From positions 62,001-126,000 of the forward strand of contig MU266340.1 in the NCBI GenBank assembly GCA_021014945.1: a DNA stretch of 64,000 nt, in the 5' to 3' direction. The position numbers and the translations under genes are program-made. Below the pieces are notes generated by a model, which had not been told where the DNA came from, made no database searches, and worked only from the letters and a program-made list of their open reading frames with translations. Origin of the DNA: Leucogyrophana mollusca. Its lineage: Eukaryota > Basidiomycota > Agaricomycetes > Boletales. The stretch's first letter is position 1. Every line of letters starts with the position of its first letter. Positions 56,517 through 64,000 of this stretch are shown here, in pieces.

Positions 56517-57443
56517 ATGTCCACCCACAGCTCGTTTCTCGTTATTCTCGCTCTTTTGTCCTTCATCCTCGCCTCATTACAGGGGATTGAAGCGTTCCCA
56601 GAACCTCAGTTGCCTCCAAATTCAGCTTCTCAACCGCAGTCAAATCCTACCCATAGTTTTGTCCCCGGCGCATCTCCCTCCAACCCAGCTAGTAGCACAG
56701 TGACGACGTTCAATACAGCCGGCACGGGAAGCCCAAATGCAGGTGGAGGAACAACATCAATGGCAAGTGGGTCTGCGGCGCCGCAGTCCAGTGGCCCGGG
56801 TGGTTCATTGTCGGCCACTTCAACCACTACAGCCAATTTCCCCAGTTTGAGCGGATATCCTATCTGTGGTACGTTATAGCTTGACAGTCGTCGCTACAAT
56901 TTGGAATTGAGTCGCACTGGACGGCGAACTACAATCTATTTTTTGCGTATCGTTCTGCGGTATTGACATGGTTTTGATAAATGTCTCTCTTAGTCTCACA
57001 GTGCCTTGCGATCGCGGCTTCAAGCGCAAACTGCACCAGCGTCATAGCAGTTGATTGCTTCTGCGTCAAGTCTGTCCTTCAGTTTTTCTCGTTCCGCTGT
57101 AGCTGACAAGGATAATCTTCCTAGCGCGACGTTTGCTGATACCATCGTTTCGTGCACTGCTCGTGAATGCTACGCCAATATTCAGGAAGCAGAGAACCTA
57201 GCGAAGCAATTTTGTAACCTCGCGACTATGCCTAATTCGCTCTCCTTCCCCCCGCCTCCACCTACAACGTCGCTTCCTGGCGCAAGCGTAACCCCGGTGT
57301 CGATAGTCACTGGGCCCGAGTCGACCACGGCGAATGCTGGTACAGGCTTCGTGCCCCTCCTTGATGCTACCAGCCTGAACGCACTGTTAATGAGTATGGG
57401 AGTAGTTATCGTAGGGGCCCTCGCTGGGGCGACTGTTATTTAA
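56517..57443 (+). CDS. CFEM-domain GPI-type surface protein
   Basis: This is a secreted cell-surface protein starting at ATG 56517 with the signal peptide MSTHSSFLVILALLSFILAS. A Ser/Thr/Pro-rich spacer leads to a CFEM domain with eight cysteines, assembled over introns: YPIC, VSQCLAIAASSANCTSVIAV with DCFC, then FADTIVSCTARECYANIQEA and KQFCNL. After another Pro/Thr-rich stretch the C-terminus is hydrophobic (LLMSMGVVIVGALAGATVI) before TAA 57441-57443, as in GPI attachment. CFEM proteins occur in fungal walls and membranes and some bind haem. The intron around 57065-57110 has a weak donor (gtcaag), so the exact join after DCFC is uncertain. The domain order CFEM then anchor is unusual only in the long Ser/Thr stretch preceding CFEM. 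Confidence 0.85.
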
Positions 57444-57689
57444 AAGCGGTGGTCATCAGCATGACACTTGCACCAAATAGAGTTGACGCGAGTGATCTGT
57501 GGAAGCGCGGCAGCCGCGATGGACAAATAGATCAGTTATTTTGATAGACATTTCATATATTATGCTATATCAGAGATATCATGCAGGATTATGCAAAGAG
57601 CTGGCGATGTACAGCGCGCTCCCGGAGATCATACCGTTAGTACAGTATGGTCTATTGATCATCTGTACGACGCGTCACGAGATGGGGGC

Positions 57690-59971
57690 CTACTCCACCT
57701 CCGCATGCGTCTTCCTGCTTATCGCAACGATGGACATCAACCCATTGGATTGGACCGGCTTGGCCCCGAGGTTGGCATTAAAGCAGGGCATTTTCTTGAG
57801 GTATGCAACGTCCGCGCTCACGATCTCGTGGCAGAAAAGGTCGAGATCGAGGTCATTCTGAACAGTAACATGGTCAGACATGTTGCAGCTCACTATAACT
57901 AAGGAAATACCTCGTCGTAGCCTACAGATCAGTCACAGGATAATAGCTGAGCAACTCTGTGCATGGGAAGAATACGAATTCTTACCAAATGGCTGTTCGA
58001 TCTCTTCTCCGGCAGCTATGAAACCAAGGTAGATGAAGGCCGCGACAGCGACTCCGGGAATCGTGAACCACCTGAATTGGTCCACAAGTTGGAAAGGGAG
58101 AAAGAAGAGGTAGATCCACACCGTGCTAGATGCGAACTCAGCAATAGTAAAGACTGATAACATATTGCAGACTCACTGCCTTCGGGAAGAAAGCATCATT
58201 TTAACATAAGCAAGCAAGCAAACATTGGGTTATCATAGTCAAAATACCTGATGTGCACTGAAAACACGCTGCAATAAACCGGTATCAGACAAGTGATGTG
58301 CGGGAAATGGACCCATGTACTAACAATGGCAATGGGGTTGTCAATATCTTTTCCAAAACTGCCACATCGTTTAACATCACGACGGACAGTGCAGATCAGC
58401 TATCAGCAAGGCTTACCCGAGAGACTGTCCTCCAAACTAGCAATACAGCCGCACAACGAGCCCAGACTTGTTCCTGGAAGGCACAAAGCTTAGGCGATGG
58501 TGCGGAACGCGAGGTAAAACCTCAAACTCACCCGGTACCGACTGTCTATCCTCGAGCACACTCACCCACTCGCTGAGGCAGCGTAAGATCTCCAGGGGAA
58601 GATTCTGTCCCCCTCCTGCTACACGCGGGCGATGCTTAAAATGAGTCAATGGTTCGGTACCCTCGCCGCGAAGACCGAAGACCCTTTTGAACCATCGCCC
58701 TGCTGCGCGGAAGAAGCTTTCAAACGGTATGAGGTCGGCTGATACGCGGGAAATTATTGTACTCTTGGCGGGTGCATTGGACGGTAAGAGAGGGTGCTCG
58801 TCCATGTTTGATGAACTGGATGAGATACTGGAGGGGCGACGGACAAGGGTGGCTGTGGTGCTGGATGGGTCGAAGGTACCATAGGCATTTATTGGGAGTA
58901 TGTAAGGATCAGTCGGTTGCGTTTGAGGTGCTAATAGTGCTGTTGAAGTACTTGAAGAGAGTGTGTCCGGGTGAGAATGGGATGAGGGTTTATTAACCGC
59001 GTGTCGTCCAGAATGAGATTGGTGATGCTGTAGTGAACAATTAGGCAGGTGGATATGGTGTATTAGGAACCTTACATCATGCAGCGAGTGTACGAGGTGG
59101 TATAGATCCTCATAATAGATTCCCAGTTCACCTGACAGACTTGTTGGATCTAGTGATCTGCTTGGCATGGTGTAACCGCTCACCTCGGAGGTGGTGCTTC
59201 AAAGCAACAACGAATCTGCGGAGGTTACAGTCGTCAGGCTTACCGATACAAGTCGAGCACTTACCCTTCGACCAAGTCAAGCGCAAGTTTCTTCTCCGTC
59301 ATAACCGCAAGTATTTCGTCCTCGGAGACTTCGGTTCCAGCGACCTTGGGGCCGAAACGAGGAGGAACATGGAACCATATCAGGCGTCCGAATGTACGAG
59401 CTGTGCGAGTCACGTCGCACCAGCCGCTACGGCCCATCCAGTAGCGGTCATAACTGCACTCTACGTGTAAGCCTGCAGCTCGTGAATACATTGGACTATG
59501 TTACCCGCTTGACGCTCGGTACGATATAACAAAGCCGATCACCACACCTTGAGGACGACTTAGCAATTCGGCGGAGTACAGATAGAGAAAAGCGACGAAC
59601 CTAGTACAGTGAGCATTACGGACGGTATTGCAAGATTGTACTTCGTCTTCAGGGATATCGATACAACACCTGGTCGCAATGTAATCTCATCAAAACCCCA
59701 GTATGAAGGCCGGTAGCTGCCCAGAAATCACCTGCAGCAAAGAGGGTATGCAGAACGACTGCCGGCCATATTCTAAAGATCTGGTTGCATTCAACGGAGT
59801 GTTAGCATTCAGCTTCACTTCAGCGTCACTTACAACCGTTCCCCTGCCAAAAGTCCAGGATATGAGAGAGCGAGTTGGAACGATGGGTATGATCGCGTTA
59901 ACTCGCTCTTCTGACGCGGGTAGCAAAGTGTGATGACCGGTTGCAGAGCGCTTGGATCCGTGGGTCAGCAT
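57690..59971 (-). CDS. Bestrophin-like chloride channel (UPF0187 family)
   Basis: This is a polytopic anion channel homologue, from ATG 59971 (MLTHGSKRSATGHHTLLPAS) to the stop at 57690. Family signatures in order are RSLISWTFGRGTV, intron, IFRIWPAVVLHTLFAA; then SLKTKYNLAIPSVMLTVLG; then VISYRASSG joined to YDRYWMGRSGW. A Ser/Pro-rich insert lies in the middle near 58750-59000. The C-terminal core is LPFQLVDQFRWFTIPGVAVA, AFIYLGFIAAGEEIEQPFG, then YDENDLDLDLFCHEI, where YDE comes from an 11-base exon at 57911-57921. Introns are small and numerous. Members are anion channels in plasma membrane or organelles; transport by this one is inferred only from the family. Confidence 0.9.
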
Positions 59972-60789
59972 GGTTTGGTTGTGCGACAGCGCTCAGTGGT
60001 GCTCAGATGGACAACGGGAGATTTTGCGGGGCGCAAGAGAAAAGAGTGTGAGGAACGAGTGGAGTAAGTCTTCAGGCTGCAGGATTAGTCTTCAAATAGA
60101 GAGCCGGTCTCTTTTTCTTTGCCTTGAGAACATTTAAGTATATGATGCCCACGATGTGGTCGTGGAGAAAGCTGCACAAACTATAATAAGCACGCGTATA
60201 TAACATATATCATTGCGACCGCATCGAGGAGTATATGGAACATTCATTGTTGGATAAGTACAGATGTCGAGACCTGTCGCGTCTGGTCGTGCTCGCAAAA
60301 GTACCGGTAATGTTTGTGGGATGTACGCGAATCCATTGCGAGATGTCTGGCTAAGTATGGTACGAGCCGGGAGTCGCTCAACGGTTTCAGAAGGAATAAG
60401 AATGATCATCAATCGGCCGAGGCCGAATATTGTGATCGGGGGGTGGTCAACCGGTCCCGGTCAGCGCCGAGCCCTTCACAATGCTTCTTCCAGAATCTGG
60501 CCACCCCATACTTAAATCGACAGCGCTGCCCACGCTTTGTGCACCTGGGCTAGTAAGTAAGGTTCATATGATACAAAGTTGACGGTGATATGTTTCCTAA
60601 GTGCATTATGCGACATGTTGAGCAATAAAGTGGGAGGCAGGAAGAACACCATGATAATCGGCGAAAGTAAAGTTACCATGAAACTAGCTTATAAACGATA
60701 GTAATGAGGTGGAGATCAATCAAAGAGTGGGGTATCGCATTTACCGGCGCAAAGACCGTCTGTTATTTCCTTCCACGACCAGCTAACTT
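59972..60789. other. Intergenic region
   Basis: About 0.8 kb upstream of the bestrophin-like gene and 3' of the next minus-strand gene. Overlapping short frames at 60134-60553 have no support. The bestrophin promoter should lie near 59980-60200. Confidence 0.4.
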
Positions 60790-61442
60790 TTACGACTCTT
60801 TGTACTGGCACAGATATCCACTACCACCTTCTTGGAGATAGGCCGGCGGGGGAACGTCAAGGTCGAAACCATCGGTCGAGGTCGGTGTACGAGCGTTCGG
60901 CTCATCCTTACATAAGCTCGAATGACTTGAGCGGGGCGATGGCGATGGCTGCAGGGTCAAAGGCGATAGATAACTCTTGTCAGCGGCGGGCGATCCCGAG
61001 GACTTCGTCGGATTCTGGTCAGAAAAATCCCATGAGCCGTCGTCTCGCTGATGGGCAGTTCGCAAGGGTTTGTGTACTATGGGACGGGAATAAATTCTGT
61101 CGCCTCTAGACCTAGGGAGTTGGGAGACCTACCAATGCCTAGTTTTTGGGGTTCTCGGGGAGCCTTTGGTGTGGGAGGGGATCGACTGCGATCATTTCCG
61201 GTTGATACTTGTTTCATTGGAGTCGGGGGTCCTGACTCCGCTGACGGAATAATAGGTCTCCGACGAAGGCGAAGGACAAGCCATACAATGAGAATGAACA
61301 TGGCAACGCCCACTAACCCGACAGTCACGGCAACAGCAGCAACACGGCCATTGCGGGGAGCAGGGAACGAGGATGTCGAGGGCCCCGTAGAAGTGGGAGG
61401 GGGCTGCACATCAGCTGGGTTTGGTGGGTATGTGAACGACAT
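60790..61442 (-). CDS. Small single-pass membrane protein
   Basis: Two exons join as LGI then VHKPLRTAHQRDDGSWDFSD: donor gtaggt near 61127, acceptor catag near 61072. The product has about 198 residues. The start is ATG 61442 (MSFTYPPNPADVQPPPTSTG). A short Pro/Ser/Thr N-terminus precedes one helix (VAAVAVTVGLVGVAMFILIV), then RLRRR as stop-transfer, and a Ser/Pro-rich tail ending in GGSGYLCQYKES. No signal peptide is visible before the helix, so a type III or signal-anchor topology is likely. The layout is a small version of the protein at 11242-13314, but I see no sequence match. The function is unknown. Confidence 0.72.
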
Positions 61443-62244
61443 TATTCTGGTGCTGGTGGATGTACAGTGAAGGTAGGTAAACTACTGTCAAAGGACAACC
61501 CATAGAAGGGGAGGCGTTTACGCACCACTGACAAGGACTGAGGAAGTAAAGAGCAACCCAGAGAACAAAGAGTACGACCAACGACAATAATAAAGAGCGT
61601 GATGCGAACACAGCCCGGCTGCGAGAAAGATGTGGCTTAGGAGGGAAATTAGCACCCCATGTCTCAACGCCAATTACTCACTGATGTTAAGATGGATTTG
61701 AAGGTACTATCCGAAACGGGCAGGTCTAGTGTTGGAGACTTGGCAGCCGTTGAAAAAGAGAAATCTTGAGATCGTCGACGTGCTTGGACCGCCTCGAGCC
61801 CTGACTCCAGCGCTGAAACGATGCAGGTGATGAACGTGGTGCGAGGGCAAGAGACTTCCACCGTCGAAGCCGCATCGGTAAGCGTCGTCTTCCAGCATTT
61901 TGCTCCAATGATGAATCTTCGAATCTAGGATTCTTTTGGTTAGTGTGCGAAAATTAGGTAATCTAATAACATAATCCACAAAATAAGCATCATCGCTACT
62001 TTACGGGGATATTTCCGGGAGGCAATTGGTGTTGGCTATTAGGGTTAGGGGTTAACTTTTCGGTGCCGTCTCCTCAGTCATCAGACTGGACGCAACTTGT
62101 GCAGATTGCTCTGATTACATTGTCACGCTGTCTCGACAACTTTCCTTCGCGAAACTCAAATCGAAAGAGGGCCGAACAAAGCCCGTGAGTGCTAGTGGTG
62201 CTGAAATCCAATCTTGGCTAGTGTCTACGATCCCATCGGGTGAG
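61443..62244. other. Divergent intergenic region upstream of GCN1
   Basis: About 0.8 kb separates the small membrane protein from GCN1. A minus-strand frame at 61707-61979 has no support. The frame upstream of 62245 is open on plus but has no Met near, so it is treated as leader. It contains a telomere-like box (62039-62055). Confidence 0.4.
62039..62055. promoter_or_regulatory. Telo-box-like element upstream of GCN1
   Basis: The bases TTAGGGTTAGGGGTTAA read AACCCCTAACCCTAA on the minus strand, about 190 bases before the chosen GCN1 start. Such AACCCTAA boxes act as binding sites for Tbf1/Reb1-type factors in promoters of translation-related genes in some fungi. Whether it works here is not shown; a chance match is possible. 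Confidence 0.35.
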
Positions 62245-64000
62245 ATGGAGGACGGACTCGCGAAGCAGGAATGGAGGAGAGATCGTGTTCTGGACGACTG
62301 GCCACACGCGATGAAAATAGCTCAGAGCAAGCTCTTGACGAGTAGCACAAGAACACGAATACAATTTTTGCAGGAGGAACTATTATCGCTAGCGAGCCAT
62401 GGAAGTAAGTCCAGACGTCTTGTAGAGGGCCGATCCAACCTAATTCATTGATTTCAGATCTAAGTCTGAGTCAAACAATGGACGTCTTTAAACTGATTAC
62501 TCAAACCTACCCACTGTATGTCGATACAATATCGAGAGATGCAATCGAGGCGGTGGGGACGGAATTGGTCAAGAAGGATGAGGCAGCCGAACCAGAGAAC
62601 AAGCTTGGAGTGACGGAGCAGGTATTGGGATGGCTCGCGAATGAAGTTGGACGAATATCAAAACGCGGCACCCCGAGGTTTGTTTGCCCTATGATTGTTG
62701 CCTGCGACAGCTACCTGATTTTATTGCAAGTTCGTATGCACCCGGAGATATATTCGTGCTTCTCAGCTGGTCGTGTGGCCTATACACCACATGCCTGCAG
62801 ACATCCCCCGAGTTCTCATTGTCGGAGTCGTGGCGCGTTATTGTCGGCGTTCTGGCCACGCTGCTCGACCTACAGCTGAATCAATCCAGCCGCACGAAGC
62901 CTACAATGCGGAAGAGTGCGCTCGTGCGTGTACGGAGGGCTCTGCGCTCGACACCGGAGAAACTCCCTGTCTTGATGGCTACGGTCATCGCACAGGCCAA
63001 GTCAAGCCAGACGCCGCTCGTGCAAATCGCACTGCTGAGCACTGCTATCGATGTCACAATTCGACTCAAGAATGTGAAAGACGAGTCATTGACACAAATA
63101 CCCGATGATGTCAAGGTTAGTTCTCTGCTGGATGGTGATAGGCCAAGCTGACTATCGATAGAATGAAATTATTAATCTCTATACGACTTGCGTCCTCATG
63201 TCGAAAACCCCCGTCCCGTCGCATACCTCTGTGCGTGTGGTATTGCTGAGCCCGTGTGTTCTTATTCATATGTCTTATAGAATGCTTTGCACGACTTCAT
63301 ACGGACTTCCATATCGCCGGCAGATCTCGGACAACTCATCTTACCGACAATGGAGAAGGCTCTCCTTCGATCCCCAGAGTATTCACTGAGTGGTTTGTTT
63401 TCAAGCTGCTGTACATAGTCTTGTGAACTCTGATTTCGGTTCACAGCAATAAGCGACTTCATACTGGCATACCCGATTCCTCTAGATGCCTCAGCATTCA
63501 AGAAGCTCCTAACAGCCGTTCTCAACTCCGCCAAATCCACAAACCCTACAGTCCGCGACAACGCTGCCATTTTGTACAAGGTCCTGCTTTCTAATAATCC
63601 CTCAGAAGACAATGTAGAGCTCGCGGTGACCGAAGCACTCGCTTTACCCAAAGCGGGAAAAACCACCGGGCCAGATCACCGGATCACCCTCTACACCATG
63701 CTGTGCGCCGCAACACCATCTGCGACCGCGTCGCCCGTGATTGTGCGGACCCTACCAGCGTTGATCGCCAAAGAGACGAACGATAGCGGAACATCCATTC
63801 TCGCGTCTATCTTTCCTTCACATCTTGTCTTCCTACTCCGCAGCGACACCACCACTCCGCCCGACGTAGTCAGTGTGATCGCAAAAGAGATGACGAGTGC
63901 AAAGGCCGCTGTTCGACGTGCATTTGTCTCACTGACTGGCGTAGCGCTCTGGGAACTGGTAGACTTGAGTACGGAGGCGTCGGTTGCCTTCGCCAAAGGA
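62245..64000 (+). CDS. GCN1: GCN1-like translational activator, N-terminal part, runs off window
   Basis: Gcn1 is a HEAT-repeat ribosome-binding protein of over 2,500 residues that passes uncharged-tRNA stress signals to the Gcn2 kinase. The ATG at 62245 (MEDGLAKQEWRRDRVLDDWP) is the first plausible Met and matches the short N-terminus typical of the family. The first helices read KLLTSSTRTRIQFLQEELLS, then DVFKLITQTYPLYVDTISRD. Repeats continue across introns: SLSESWRVIVGVLATLLDLQ, DFIRTSISPADLGQLILPTM, and NPTVRDNAAILYKVLLSNNP. The last lies near 63530-63600. The window ends in-frame with LSTEASVAFAKG, so the 3' part is outside. Only about a fifth of the protein is visible. The family match is clear from length, repeat style and order. 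Confidence 0.82.

Noticed and set aside
62039..62055. A possible internal telomere or chromosome end
   Set aside because: Only about two units are present, flanked by ordinary genes on both sides; a promoter element or chance match is more likely.

Overview
The window looks like nuclear DNA of a filamentous basidiomycete, most likely an Agaricomycete. Genes are dense and broken by many 45-70 base GT-AG introns. Protein families include tandem adenylate-forming reductases, CVNH lectin-like secreted proteins, F-box families, a CFEM protein and a Zn2Cys6 regulator. The order cannot be told from sequence alone. I saw no transposon, CRISPR array or bacterial-type operon. Most exon joins below were read by eye from splice signals, reading frame and paralogue comparison.

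Layout. 1-19.5 kb: three adenylation-thiolation-reductase genes (two in tandem on +, the first cut by the window edge, a third on -). Between them lie two divergent 126-residue CVNH-like secreted proteins and a single-pass membrane protein. 20-28 kb (all -): a coiled-coil/PH protein, a Zn2Cys6 transcription factor with tiny exons across its DNA-binding motif, and a DUF1295/steroid 5-alpha-reductase-like membrane enzyme. 28.9-33.4 kb: a divergent pair of helix-rich proteins with a hydrophobic core, not assigned to a known family. 33.7-41.1 kb: TIM50, an unknown protein, an F-box protein and a secreted Cys-rich protein.

42.1-46.8 kb: a near-perfect palindromic gene arrangement. Two identical tRNA-Thr(CGU) genes in inverted orientation enclose two convergent paralogous two-pass membrane glycoproteins. 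47-53.4 kb: a large F-box-like/Cys-rich/acidic protein and a dynamin GTPase. 54.4-56.0 kb: a decayed copy of the F-box protein. 56.5-64 kb: a CFEM GPI-type surface protein, a bestrophin-like channel with an 11-base exon, a small single-pass membrane protein, and the start of GCN1, which runs off the right edge.

Housekeeping genes (TIM50, dynamin, bestrophin, GCN1) fill the right half. The left half is accessory, with metabolite-type enzymes and secreted proteins. A repeated theme is the inverted paralogue pair: CVNH genes divergent, helical proteins divergent, membrane glycoproteins convergent, and the third reductase inverted relative to the first two. This suggests that local inverted duplication has shaped the locus.
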